A stretch of 64,000 nucleotides of DNA, from the NCBI GenBank assembly GCA_001972305.1, contig BDDD01000117.1, positions 620,001-684,000 on the forward strand, in the 5' to 3' direction. The notes below the pieces were generated by a model. The model was given only the letters and a program-made list of their open reading frames with translations, was not told the DNA's origin and did no database searches. The position numbers were made by a program, and so were the translations under genes. This document shows, piece after piece, positions 11,039 to 22,708 of the stretch; within the stretch, counting starts at the first letter, position 1, and every line of letters begins with the position of its first letter. This DNA is from Cephalotus follicularis. Taxonomy: Eukaryota > Streptophyta > Magnoliopsida > Oxalidales > Cephalotaceae.

Positions 11039-13895
11039 CCCAGCCTCTCCTCACACACGTTTTTAACTTCCCTCTCCTTATCCCTAGAGTTTGTTCCTAA
11101 ATTATAGGATGATAACAACAGCCAAACGTGTTATCAGGATTTCATTCCATTTGAATGCAAATCCCTTTTCCATTTTGTCACCATGACATGTGGAATGGAT
11201 AAGAGAGGACATATGTTTAACGTGTTATATTTATTTTGCTGCTTATCATATTAATTGTCTAACAACCAACACGTTGAACACATGCATCAATCAATAAGGA
11301 GAGAGATCAATAATATTCCAATTGTTATTTATTACTTAATAACAGAATTCATAATCTAATTATTAATTAATACCAAAAACATATTAGTATATTATGTCAA
11401 CCAATCAGTCACATAACATCACTAATACACCACAATATAACATGTGCCATCACACGTTATAAAACAATACGATATATGTATTGGATATATATACTCGTGA
11501 GGCGGGACCCAAAAGTCCAGAATAAATCAGTAACGACGGTGTGTTACTAAGACGCCTTGCTCTTAACTGAACTTACCATAAATAGTTCTTGACTACTTTT
11601 AAGACCCTGAACCTATGACTATCATATTCCAGGTCTGTAAATTAATCCCTTGATTAATTTTAACAATTAAGTCCGTTTCTGATACATCCGATACTTTAGC
11701 CTGACAACAGTTACTGTGTACTATAATCCCTCATCATCATCGGCTCCGATCATGGCCTAGGGTAAGGATACTTGTCAACCCTAGATATGCCGGTATCTAT
11801 AAATCCGTATTTTACCATCATGACTATCGACAAGCCTTTCCGGAAACCCTTGGTTCCAGCTCACCGTTGTTAGATTAGGGTGCCCCTGCAAGCCACGAGG
11901 AGGCTGCAGACATATGTTCTCAGCATATGATACACTATTGAATCGTACATTCTTAGTTCCATTCGTGTTCTATTGTGCATATTAAGAAAACATTGGCATC
12001 TTGCTATTTGTAGAATCCCAAAATCGTCTCAACGGATCAGTTGATCACCATGTCAATTGAATACACATATAGCGCCCTGTCCAAAAAGGGTTGGATCTTG
12101 TGACTGAGAGGTTATGAGAATGAGATCCTTACTCCCTTGTGACAAAAGTTCCAAGTCATAGGTTCACTTTCTTAGGGCAATTTATGAATCAAAGAGACTT
12201 GCCGTGTTACGCTTGCTCCGAATGGTAAATGAGGATGGATTATCTCATTGCCATTTGGGTTTTACCCTAAAGTTGATACGGGGTGCATACAGAGGCATGA
12301 CACTGAACCGATCCACCATAGGTTAACTATTTCGAGAGTCAACACCATTGTCAATAGAGTTCCTATTGTCGCGGTAGTTCTTAGTCAAAGGTGACCAGTA
12401 GATCATACGTGATTTACGTTGTATTGTTAGACCTGAGCAGTTGACATACGTTGTGTAGTAACTGTCTGGCTTTGATTTCTGCCTTCCCCAACACTAGCCA
12501 CATGCTGGCAAAAGGGTTGTCTTTGGGCCTTGTGGGAGCTGCATTAAGATGTATGGATGAGTGCGCAAAATGGGATCATCACACCCGTGTTGAGGGTTAT
12601 AGGCTCTATAACATCTTTGACTGTTGAAGAGTTAAAGTCCCGGCCGGGCACTGGGAGATAGGGAAAGAGAGGTTTTTGAGGATTTCTCCCATAGTCTCAC
12701 TGCGTTCATAGAATTATAGTTATATCGGTTTTACCTAGGGGTGACATTTATCCAAACCCTAGTCCGCGGTCGGAGCCGAGATGATGAAGGATACGCGGCA
12801 TACAAACTGATGACAGTGATAAAGCACTGGGGAACCGGCTAACGAATGATAGACGTGGTACTTTGTGGTCCACGGATCCGGGGGTGATTATAGATCACGC
12901 AGGGGCTATCAACTAGATAGTCGTATCAGAACTTTGGGATGGTCTGAGAAATTTATCATTGTACCAGAAATCCACTGGGCTTTTGGGTCCCGCCTGATTA
13001 TTGGAAAAGTGACGAATGCTGCACACATGCTCACTTGGTGGTAAATCTAATTTTTAACTACTATATATTAATTTGACATTTGTGGATTGTTTCACTCTCC
13101 ACAATTTGCCTTTTTAATATATAAAGTGATTTTAAAGCCAGAGTATGATTTAATTTTCATAAAATTAATTAAAGAGAAAGTCTGTAATTATTTAAAGTGA
13201 GAGACTTTAATTAAATCATAAAAGATAGAAAGAGAGAATTTTAATTAATTAAAGAGAGAGTATTTAATTAATAAAGGGAGAAACAAATTTTAAATTTAAA
13301 GAGATTTTTTAAAAGGAGAAAAGAGAAATATAAGAGAGAGAGAGAGAGAGACTTAATTTTAATTAAGTCAAAATATTTTTTTAAAGTCAATTTTTAACTC
13401 TCTCTCACACTCTCTCCCATTTCTTTTCTCTCCTACACGACTCATGCATTTTGGGCAGTAGAGACGCTTTAACGCGTAGAGGTGCGATTCAGCCAGGGAA
13501 GACGACCGGCGCTTCGAGTCGATGATCGGGAGAAGGCGGGCGTCCTTCTATAGTGAGTCTCCTTCCCTTCTGTCTCCCGATTTCTCCATCTTTCTCCCTC
13601 TTTCTCTCCGTGGTGGCAGAATCGGTTTTTGCCGTCCGCTTGCTACGGTCTCTCTTTCCACCGCCGATCATCACTGGTAGGTAGAGCCAACCTTTGCCTC
13701 TACCTATCTTGACCTTAGTTTAGGCGTTTCCCGGCGTTTTCTTGCCGGTTTTTGGTTGGAGAGTTGACTCTGCCGAATCAACTCGCTGTGAGCTGTGACT
13801 TGGTGTTCCGCGTTGAGTCACGGCGAGTCTGTGGTGTGGGTGTGCCAGTCTGAAGACGCTGAGGCATTTTTGGGTCTTGGCCGCCGCTGATGGTG

Positions 13896-13925
13896 AACGG
13901 TGAGTCAACTCAGTGACTCACCGTT
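13896..13925. promoter_or_regulatory. Inverted repeat with TGAGTCA/TGACTCA boxes in X1
   Basis: Perfect 12-base arms AACGGTGAGTCA and TGACTCACCGTT flank a 6-base spacer. TGAGTCA is the GCN4-like box bound by plant bZIP factors, so a binding site is plausible. The X2 counterpart (near 53414) keeps both boxes but has a decayed outer arm. Confidence 0.6.
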
Positions 13926-14035
13926 GGCCATTCTTAGCGCTCCAGGCCGAGTCTCGCCAAGAATCGGCCACCGGTGTGTAGATCATGATTTTTGCATCCA
14001 TATATGTCATGGTTGGTCAATGGCGAGTTGACCGA

Positions 14036-14063
14036 GACTCACTGAGTCCGAACTCAGTGAGTC
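14036..14063. promoter_or_regulatory. Second inverted repeat in X1 (GACTCACTGAGT)
   Basis: Perfect 12-base arms GACTCACTGAGT and ACTCAGTGAGTC lie around the spacer CCGA. The X2 copy near 53554 keeps one arm and has one change in the other. Several further AGTCAACTC and TGAGTCAC elements lie between 13750 and 13990. Confidence 0.55.
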
Positions 14064-15245
14064 GCCGCCTCTATTCGCTGTGTTTTAACGTGATTCCCAG
14101 CGAGTCTCCACCCGAAACGGGTAGAGCAGGTTTTTTGGAGTCCGTTGGTGTCAAGATTGGACCTCAAGTGAACTGTCCAAAATTTGGCGTTGGCACCGGT
14201 GACCGGCAATGGTTGCTGCAAGCGTGTAGCGAAAAACTGGTGGAGCCTCCAACGGCGGTATGGTCGCTTCCCTTTTGTATTAATGTTTTCTGCTGTGTTT
14301 ACGCTTTATGGTTTTGCGTGCATGCTTGATTTCATAATTGTTCGATTGAACATGAAACGGAGATCCTTGGCGCATTGATTTTGGTAGTAAGATGTTAGTG
14401 CAAACCTTGATTTGCTGTCTTAGTGTCTTTTGAGAAATCAAAATTATACACACTAGCATCCTAGACCCAGAATCGACCGGGAACAATAGCCTTAACCTGG
14501 CGAGGTATTTCAAAGTCCACAATGAATACATATATTATAGAGCCAATCACCCTCATATCAGGTGTGACGATCCCTTGTTACGCACTCACTTACATTCACA
14601 TAAATCCCGCAAGACCCAAATGCTGCCTGTTTGCCAGTCCTGCGAAAGAACTGGGTAGGGCAGAAATCAAAGTCAGACAGTCTCTATGCAATGCACAGTA
14701 GCCGCTCAGGTCTAAGGATCAGACAAGTCCATCAAGAACTTGCTAGACTCATAGAGTCTATACACTACTGTCTCAAATGGGAAACTCTACTGACACGGAT
14801 ATGTGACCATCCAAATAGAATTCCCATGGTGAGTCAAGTTCAGTGTATGTGCTCCCAGCACGCACCCCGCATTAGCTTTAAGGTTCCACCCAAGTGGCAA
14901 TGAGACACTCCACGCTCTCATTTGCAAGATCAAGCACGATACAGCAAGTCTGTCCGGTTCATGAATGCCCAAAATAAGTGAACATATGACTTGGAACAGT
15001 TTAGTCACAGGGAATAAGGAAGTCTCTCTCATAGCGCTTGGCTCGATAACCAACCCTTTGATGTGACAGGGCACATATATGTAAGTAGTGTCATGCTTCA
15101 ATTATGTGATAAAACATATACGGTTATGCCAATAATAAAATACGATTTGCACAATGTAACATGAATAGAACAAGACTGTATATTTGAGTAGAGTACAAGT
15201 ACATCGAACCACCTAGTGGCTTGATGGGTCACACTCTCTCTAACA

Positions 15246-15748
15246 ATGCATTCATACATGACATTCATTATTATTGCCCCCAAAATTTATTTATAATTTC
15301 TCTACTTAGCCGAGTGAGGACAAAGGCTAACCCCCTACTATTACAGATTGATGCAGTGGGACCCTGATGGGCAAGCATAGACAAGTTAAAGTTATCATAA
15401 TGTTGTATTTCTTGTTGAGACTTGTTAAACCGTTTTGTAACTAGTGGAATAATGTTTAACGTATTTGATGGATAATTGTTAAGTATGGATTTCTATATTG
15501 AATGAGATATGTGATGGATGATGTTTGATCATGCTCCGCTTTGAGGGCAATTAACAATGGAAATGTTGTATTTTTGTAACATGTAGTATGGGATGAATGT
15601 TACGTCATTTAATTCGGCTTATAATGGAATGCTTCCGCAAGATATAAACTGTTTGAAAAGTTTTATTTTCCCGTAAAAATTGTGTAAGCTGAATATATAT
15701 ATGTTAATTGCTACCACCTAAGTGTTGTTATAGAATCGGGGTGTGACA
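15246..15748 (+). repeat. G2 5' LTR, 3' part
   Basis: Matches 31543-32046 of the G2 3' LTR nearly base for base, starting ATGCATTCATACATG and ending GGGGTGTGACA. The upstream part is separated by the X' insertion. Confidence 0.92.
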
Positions 15749-15752
15749 ACAG

Positions 15753-15764
15753 TGGTATCAGAGC
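15753..15764 (+). other. G2 primer-binding site (tRNA-iMet)
   Basis: TGGTATCAGAGC lies four bases after the LTR end TGTGACA, the standard initiator-tRNA-Met complement. Confidence 0.95.
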
Positions 15765-15862
15765 ATATTCCATATATGCTTAGCTTGGATAAGTTCCTTG
15801 GAAATTTACGAATTATTTCTTTGAGATGATTACTAATGACATCTTTCCTTATAGGAACAAGA

Positions 15863-16971
15863 ATGGACAAAAGAATGACACGTGCGAGAGCTAGAGGTGC
15901 GGAGGGGAATGCCCCGTAAGAGGCAAACGTCTCTCAAGAAACAAATGATACGAGGGAACCATTAGATCGCATTGCCTATTACTTTTAGTAGTAAATGGCT
16001 GTTAATGCGACTCATGCGGAAGAGATGCGCCGTTATTATGCTCAAGCTCGGCCTCAACACAGGGTTCCTGATCATTGTCCACGTGAGGATGGGAATTCGT
16101 TTGGGATAAATCTAGAGAGATTTATGAGACAGAATCCTCCTAGTTTCAAGGGAGAGCTTGATGCTACTATTGCTGAAAGGTGGCTACAAGGCCTTGAGAA
16201 AATCTTCGAAGTGATGGACTGCATAGATGACTGAAAATTAAAGTTTGCTGTATATCATTTATCGAGAGAGGCCACTCACTGGTGGGAGATGGTCAAGGCA
16301 AAGCGGGAGTCGGCTGGACTCAACAGTACATGGGAGAGGTTCCGAAGGGAGTTCCTTGAAACTTATGTACCCTAGATTGAGCAAGAACGGAGGGAGATGG
16401 AGCTCTTGGTGTTGCGTCAAGGGGAGATGACTGTGGCCGAATATTAAGCCAGATTTATGGAGCTAGCTAGACACTCAGCCTCTCTGGTGACAGATGAAGA
16501 GAAGAAAATTTGAAGGTTCTTGAGAGGGCTACGACCAGATCTTCGGTCAAGGATTAGAGCCATGGAGTTGGGAACTTTTGTACAGGTCGCTCAGAAAGTG
16601 AGACTGTTGGAGAGCATATCAAACGAAGACCGTGCTGAGAGGGCTCGCGCACAGAAGAGCAAGCAAATCCCTACATATTCTAGGCCAGCTTCGTCAAAGT
16701 GGCAAGGCAACGGTTCTCCAACGAAATCATCAAGGAAAAAATCTCGACAGACGGCTTCTCAGGGTACTCCTAGCCAAGGGAGTAATGCAAGATTGGGAGT
16801 TTGTTTTCACTGTGGCCATGCAGGCCATCAGCAAAAAGATTGTTGGATGAAGAATGGGTTACGCCTGAGGTGTGGGACAGTGGGTCATTTAGCAAAGGAC
16901 TTCCCAAGGGGTCAGGCGACAGTGCCTACTGGACCTACGAGTAGTAGTGGTACTGCAGCGGGATCGTCATA
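15863..16971 (+). pseudogene. G2 gag
   Basis: Start chosen at the ATG of GAATGGACAAAAG, as in related elements. The capsid region reads ERFMRQNPPSFKGELD, then THWWEMVKAK and RFMELARHSASL. It is followed by RGLRPDLRSRIRA and two zinc knuckles (CFHCGHAGHQQKDC, and LRCGTVGHLAKDF, whose last Cys is replaced by Phe). At least seven in-frame stops occur, mostly TAG/TAA/TGA where relatives have Gln, Trp or Arg, consistent with C-to-T decay. Gag would form particles and bind RNA; this copy cannot. Confidence 0.92.
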
Positions 16972-16975
16972 GTGA

Positions 16976-17395
16976 ATGGATACAGGCAAGGGTATCATGA
17001 AAGGTAGAGTTTTCACCCTTACACAGACAGAAGTTCTTGAGTCTACTTCTATTGTTGGAGGTACACTGTATGTTTATGGTTTTTCTTCTAGAGTATTGAT
17101 GGACCTTGGGGCATCGTATTCATTTATTGCCTTACATTTTGCATCATGCATAGATGTGGCGGCTGATTGTATGCCATATGTGCTTGATGTGAGTACACTT
17201 GCTTGAGATTCCATGTGTACATATTCAGTGTACAGGAGCTGCGAGATTTCTATGGAGAGTGTTTCGCTATATGCGGATCTGATTGTATTGCCCATTCGTG
17301 ACTTTGACGTCATCTTGGGAATGGATTGGCTATCAGCCCATCGTGCTCACATGGACTGTTACAGCAAGACAGTGGATTTTTGTCTGCCCGACGAT
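16976..17395 (+). pseudogene. G2 aspartic protease
   Basis: Homologous to the G1 protease: GGTLYVYGFSSRVLMD, then LGASYSFIALHF, later PIRDFDVILGMDWL. The D-S/T-G triad is D-L-G, so it is probably inactive. One stop lies in the middle (after DVSTLA). Confidence 0.88.
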
Positions 17396-18470
17396 ACTGT
17401 TTTCCAGTTTAACGGGGACAAAGGATTTTCTAGGATGATTATATCCTTCATTTGCGTATTGAGGTATCTTGAGAAGGGATGCGAGGGATATCTGGCATAT
17501 GTGATTGACCAGAGGAAAGAGAAAGGAATGAGCCTTGAGGAAATTCCTATTGTAAATGAATTTCCTGATGTATTTCCTGCATATTTGGTGTCTTTACCAC
17601 CGAAGAGGAGTATGCCGTTTGTCATTGACCTTGTGCCTGGTACAACGCCTATTTCTAAGGCACCGTATAGAATGGTTCCTGCAGAACTGAGAGAGTTGAA
17701 ACTGCAATTGCAAGATTTGATCGACAAGGGCTGTGTTTGACCTAGTGTTTCCCCTTGGGGCGCACCAATTTTGTTTGTGAAAATGAAGGATGGGTCGATG
17801 AGGCTATGCATCGATTATTGAATGTTGAATAAGGCGATAATCAAGAACAAGTATCCTCTTCTGCACATCAAGGAATTGTTCGATCAATTACAAGGGTTGA
17901 GAGTATTTTCTAAACTTGACTTGAGGTCGAGTTATCATCAGTTGAGGGTAAGGGAAGGAGACGTTGAGAAGACTGCCTTCCTAACACGGTATGGTCATTA
18001 TGAGTTTATGGTAATGTTGTTTGGTGTCACCAATGCACCGATAGCATTTATTTCATTGATGAATGACATGTTCTGACCATACTTGGACCAGTTTGTGGTA
18101 GTGTTCATCGATGATATATTGATATATTCAAGGAATGAGGAAGAGCACGCGTACCACCTGAGAATAGTTTTACAGATTCTCAGAGAACAGCAGCTGTATG
18201 CCAAATTCGGCAAGTGAAAATTTTGGCTTGACCATGTGATCTTTCTTGGTCACATAGTATCCGAAGAGGGTTTGGCGGTGGATCCATCAAAGACAGAGGT
18301 TGTGCGGGCCACAACCAAGGAATGTGACCGAGGTACATAGTTTCCTCATATTGGCAGGGTATTATCGGAGGTTCATTCAGAATTTTTTGAGGATAGCCAT
18401 GCCGTTGACACAGTTGACCCAGAAGAAGATTTTGTTTGTCTGGATGGGGATTGTGAAGCTGGCTTTCGGG
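17396..18470 (+). pseudogene. G2 reverse transcriptase
   Basis: Contains [71 protein letters not shown] and FLGHIVS. The catalytic motif FIDDILIYS is intact, unlike G1. Several in-frame stops (after KGCV, after CIDY, before PYLDQF, after KFGK) and a frame change near 18310 inactivate it. Confidence 0.93.
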
Positions 18471-18823
18471 ATTTGAGGGACCGGTTGATTTCTGCTCCTA
18501 TCTTGTCATTACCTGATGGTAATAAGGACTTTGCAGTGCATAGTGATGCTTCGGGTAGAGGTTTGGGTTGCTTGTTGATGCAACATGGTAGAGTGATTGC
18601 TTATGCTTCGCGGAAGCTAAAGCATATCAAGAGAATTACTCGATGCATAATCTCGAACTGACTGCTATTGTGTTTGCTCTTCAAAAAGTGAGACATTGTT
18701 TGTATGGAGCCCAATTCGAGATATTCACAGATCATAAGAGTTTGAAGTACTTGTTATGCAAAGATGAACTAAACATGAGGCAGCGAAGATGCGTAGAGTT
18801 CTTCAATGTTTATGATTGTAGCA
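18471..18823 (+). pseudogene. G2 RNase H, part 1
   Basis: [20 protein letters not shown] keeps the first catalytic Asp, and FTDHKSLKYLL follows. A frame change lies near 18640. The domain is cut at the Y1 insertion and resumes at 21783. Confidence 0.92.
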
Positions 18824-18828
18824 TCAAG

Positions 18829-21782
18829 TGACACGCCCCATTCCCGAGCACCCCCGCCCGAGGACGGTCGTGCCAGGTGGAAGGATCCTTCACTTGGATC
18901 CCTAACCAAACCCCAACAACAACAAAGTCTAACGCTAAGGCCAGGGCAGGCTTTAAAAACGCGCTGCCAAGGAGAGCCGCGCTCCCCAGGCCAAACGTAC
19001 CTAAGGCATACAGACAAGTATATGCCCAGCAGGAAGAAAGAAAGAAGGAAGGGTGAAACAACAAAACGAATCCTTACTTAAACTATCCCCAAAGCTCACC
19101 GTTTAACTAAAGGAAACGTATACAACACCCACTTAGCAAACACACCGTTTAACTAAAGGGAATGCGCACCACAAACTAGGCCTACGCCCCATCCTAAGAC
19201 ATGCCTTCGCCGGATAACCATCCTCGGGCATGTCCTCATTGGACGACAACACTTAACAAAAGGCTAAGCCTGGGATCAACACAAGGGCCCGGAGACAAAC
19301 GCCAAGCCTATGGGACAACTACCCGAGGTCCCACCAACACTCGAACTATACAACGGAGATGAAATCTCACCCCGGCCAAGCACCCAGGGGATCCACCAGG
19401 GCTCGTCCACCAAAACATCTCCAGGGACCGAGCTGGTCCAAGGTCGAGAGGACGGGCAAAACTAAGAAAAACTGCTAACTCCCACTTAACGCCTATGGCA
19501 TGCCCGGGGACAACACCTGGGGACGCCACCAGACTTCAGCTTAGGGTTTACCATCCCGATCTGCGAAGTCAACCTAGGGTTTGACCAACCAACAACGTAG
19601 CCACCCCTCCCCCGGCATCTCAGCAGAGGTGCCACGCACAAAAGGGGCCCGGGGAGAAACACTAAAGTTTCACCAAGGCCAGGGCTAGGGAGACCTGCTT
19701 CTTTGCCCAGGGTCAAAAAAGCCCCGAACTCATACATCATCCCTGCACACCCAAACACTTAAGCAAAAACAGCGCCAGGGCTGGGAAAACAGCACAAACA
19801 ACATGAATATAAAACAAGAAATGAATTATATACACGATTCCAGGCAAACTGCCAAGGGCACATAACATCCAAAAGTATATACATGTTTACAAGAAGAAGG
19901 TTTTACAAGGCATAGATATTAATAAAATCTATACAAAAACCCCATGAATGTCCCCAAATGCATGAAGGTGTTCGTGGCCTAGGAGCCATCCTAAGGTGCT
20001 GCGTTCAATGTCTACCTCTCTCAACAAGTTGTCCTTAGTGGATCTCAAGAACACTGTTGCCTCGCTCCCTCTGCACACAACACTGAGAGGGGATTAGTCC
20101 AACTGACTAGTGAGTAAGATCAAGGAATATCCTGGGCGACCCACTTCCACCGTGGTGCCAAGAGTCAAGGTGAACGTGCCCTGCCCCAACTGGGCCAAAG
20201 GACAACCCATAACCACTGCCCAACAAAACAAGGCAGGGGTGAAAATATACAAGGATATCAATAACAAAGAAAAGCCCGAGCAGACGTCAGAGCTACCAAC
20301 TCAATGACTGACCTCAAGGAAAGAAGATAAACAATAGTTTATATGTCAGAACATGCCAGGGATCCAAGGATCAACAAAAGATCAACTCTAAGGATCAAAA
20401 ATTCTCAAGGGGACTACTGGTACTATATCAATCACAAGCACATTCCACACACGCACATGCACAAACAAACTCATACACTTCCATAGCCGGAACCACCTCG
20501 GCAGCATAAATAACAACTCCGCTGACGTTCTATCAACGCGGTCATGGGCTACAGGACTGAACACATCCCTCATATACTCAATATAGATACCCACTTCAAG
20601 AGCATCGCATGAACATCGGTAGAAGGGCTACGCAAGCTCTCCTCCCCTGACAAATCATAAGTTAGCGCACCTCACTACATGAACCTCGATCGAGGGGCTA
20701 GGCCAGTCGACCCCCAACGATAATCACGAGCTCAGCACTACACTAGGTGAACCTCGATCGAGAAGCTACCTCGTCGGCAATAACATAGCGTTAATATCAT
20801 CCAAGGGGCCCACGAATCACCGCTCAGCTCCACCCTTGATGAGATAACAGGGGAGAACCTTCGCTCAGAGGTAAGTGTATCACCACTTAAACCATCTCCA
20901 CCGGCAATCTCATACATAACCAAGTAACCAGCACCCAGTAACCAGTATCCGAGGACAACAACACATGATATCAAATAAAGCATGAATACTTAAACAGAAG
21001 GGGAAACAATAAGTTCAACCCATGCGTTGAGCCATCAGCTCGAAAACAATAGTATTCACATGCAATATAAACAAGATGATAGGAGAAGAAATGCTAGTCA
21101 AAGATAATATCATGGAAGGGCATAAAAACAACAAACTCTAAGTTATCAATTGATAGAAAGAAGATCGTCCCACTCACTAGTATCAGTAGCTTCCTTGTTG
21201 CATGGGCTCCGAGCCTAGATCTTCATCTGCAAGACCAACACACAGCAACGCTTAGCTACCATGAACAACATCTCTGAAGCTATGCAAGAACCACATACAA
21301 CCATGAAAACCAAGGCGAAGCTCTTCCTCAGCCTCTAAGGTCGTGCCTACACCAACGATGTGATGCACCAAAATGTACTGAGGAGGACACTCACCTGCTA
21401 GACGCGTCGACGGGTGAAAGAAAGTTCAAACCTCAAACAGTGCTCAAAGCTTCAGAAGAAAGATGAAAAGAAAGATGAAGAGGAAAGATGAAAGATGAAA
21501 GCTCACTCTCCCAAAACACTTCTTCAGGCGTAAGGTGATGGATATGATATCTGCTGAAGTCAACTATCAAGCTTCCTAAACAAGCTTTGCACATAACCCA
21601 ACACCATCTAAACAACTCTTACCTTTTAACCGCATACAACCCTTTGGGCCTCCACCAAGACCAAACCAAACCAACACTTGCCCAAGGAAAAGAAGAGCCC
21701 AAACCATCCACAACCAAGGAGGAAAATTTTTTTCCCAAAGGCCCAAACATCCATTTATCCAAAATTAATGAGGGTCGTTACA
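18829..21782 (-). mobile_element. Y1: solo LTR in G2 RNase H
   Basis: A 2954-base insertion starts TGACACGCCCC and ends GTCGTTACA, flanked by TCAAG (18824-18828) and TCCAG (21783-21787), one mismatch. On the minus strand the LTR starts TGTAACGACCC and ends GGGGCGTGTCA, ends typical of Tekay-like LTRs. There is no internal sequence, so it is a solo LTR. A related, 3'-cut copy (Y2) is at 49007-51544. It is more GC-rich than its neighbours and holds imperfect repeats of about 70 bases at 20605-20790. Its small ORFs show no recognisable domains. Confidence 0.92.
20605..20790. repeat. Imperfect ~70-bp tandem repeats with TCGATCGA in Y1
   Basis: Three units start GAACATCGGTAGAAGGGCTA, GAACCTCGATCGAGGGGCTA and GAACCTCGATCGAGAAGCTA. 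The same three-unit layout is in Y2 near 50600-50780. CTCGATCGAG is a perfect palindrome. Confidence 0.75.
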
Positions 21783-22010
21783 TCCAGTACCACCTTGGGA
21801 AGGCGAATGTTGTTTTTCATGCATTGAGTCATAAATCTATGATAGCTAGTACGATGGTGTCTCAGTGGAGGATCCTAGAGGATTTCCAGAAATGGACTCC
21901 GTTTACATGATCACTTGGAGTCTTTGTTGCTAGCATTCGAGCATAGCCAGTGTTGCTTGACGAGATAAAGAGTGCTCAAGCGTATGATCCTGAATTGCAG
22001 GAAATCCTAG
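21783..22010 (+). pseudogene. G2 RNase H, part 2, and linker to integrase
   Basis: Resumes with [19 protein letters not shown] (relatives have ADALS), then WRILEDFQKW and DEIKSAQAYDPELQEIL, collinear with G1. Stops are present. It is cut by S1 at 22011 and continues at 28012. Confidence 0.92.
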
Positions 22011-22708
22011 TGTTGACGATTTAGTCTCAATCCTAGTTTTGATGATAACATATTTGCATTTAACAAGTTTACTTGATGTGCAAGATGTTACAAAGTTGTA
22101 CAAAAGTCAAAAAGTCATCTGCAGGGCAAAGACATCGACCTTCCAGAAATGACATCGACGTCCGTACAAAAAGACATCGATCCCTTCCAAGAAGACATCG
22201 ATGTCTTTAGTGCCAGAAGTTACAGGTCAAATTTTAATGAAGACATCGATCCCTACAAGCAAAGACATCGACGTCCGTACAAAAGACATCGATCCCTATC
22301 AGGAAGACATCGACGTCTTAAGGTGCCAACGTTACATGACAATTTCGAGTGATGACATCGATGCTTGTTCATGAAGACATCACGTCCATGAAAAGAAGTC
22401 GATCCCTTTCCATAGACGTCGATGCCTTTCTAGAGCTATCTGCAATTCCCAGAAAAGACATCGACCCCTACAGTAGAAGTCGATGTGATGCTCAAAGATT
22501 CAAATGCCTGGAGATTTCCCAGAAATGACATCGACGTGTTTTTAAAAGGATTGACCCGGGAAACATGGAACGGCTAGTAAACGCACTTCCAACGGCTAAC
22601 AACTATCAAAGACATCGATGCCTTTCTAAAGACATCGACGTATTTATATCAGCAGAGACAAAAGTCAAAGGTGCATCAACACATTTTTAAATCAAAAGCT
22701 TCCATGAA
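22011..22708 (+). repeat. S1 5' LTR, truncated
   Basis: Begins TGTTGACGATTTAG and matches the 3' LTR up to AAGCTTCCATGAA, where pol sequence begins. The lost part includes the TATA box found in the 3' LTR, so this LTR has no visible promoter. It lacks one array unit present in the 3' LTR. Confidence 0.92.
22120..22660. repeat. TCGA-palindrome array in S1 5' LTR
   Basis: About twenty units of the AAGACATCGATGTCTT type fill 540 bases; a perfect 16-base palindrome is at 22192-22207. Many units have one good half (GACATCGATCCCT, GACATCGACGTCC). Confidence 0.88.

Larger units (their letters stand above)
11868..14485 (+). mobile_element. X1: LTR of the X family, probably solo, inverted within X' LTR
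   Basis: Begins TGTTAGATTAGGG and aligns with the X2 LTR over its length, up to a GGGAACA end. No internal region follows. The flanking X' sequence resumes on both sides, so it is a nested insertion or a product of inverted recombination. I find no matching 5-base duplication (ACCGT left, ATAGC right), and the 3' edge may be eroded. It contains GCN4-like TGAGTCA inverted repeats near 13896-14063 and an AG microsatellite near 13340. The short ORFs here are not supported as genes. Confidence 0.78.
8981..15245 (-). mobile_element. X': copia-like element, 5' LTR and leader only in window
   Basis: On the minus strand an LTR starts TGTTAGAGAGAG at 15245 and ends at 10548. It is followed by the primer site TGGTATCATAGCC and a noncoding leader that is cut by G1 at 8980. 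LTR and leader are homologous to X2 (51545-55270), and X2 carries a copia integrase relic, so X' is called Ty1/copia by homology. It inserted into the 5' LTR of G2. No coding sequence of X' is inside the window. Confidence 0.82.
10548..15245 (-). repeat. X' 5' LTR, split by LTR X1
   Basis: The two parts, 14486-15245 and 10548-11867, join without a gap when aligned to the X2 LTR, giving about 2.08 kb. On the minus strand it begins TGTTAGAGAGAGTGTGACCC and ends TTCTTTCA. The 15245 edge cuts the G2 5' LTR, marking the insertion site. Confidence 0.83.

Noticed and set aside
13985..14329. 114-codon plus-strand frame, with a similar one at 53576-53920
   Set aside because: Both are at the same place in X-family LTRs, but the frames differ in length and residues and the region is rich in regulatory-like inverted repeats. 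LTR sequence is more likely than a gene. Shared coding could be tested by Ka/Ks on more copies.
18829..21782. GC-richer segment as a possible transferred or organellar fragment
   Set aside because: TG...CA ends, a near-perfect target-site duplication and a second copy at 49007 show it is an LTR.
22120..22660. Regularly spaced AAGACATCGA repeats resembling a CRISPR array
   Set aside because: Units are short, imperfect and variably spaced, lie in a retrotransposon LTR, occur again in the other LTR, and the DNA is plant nuclear. No cas genes.
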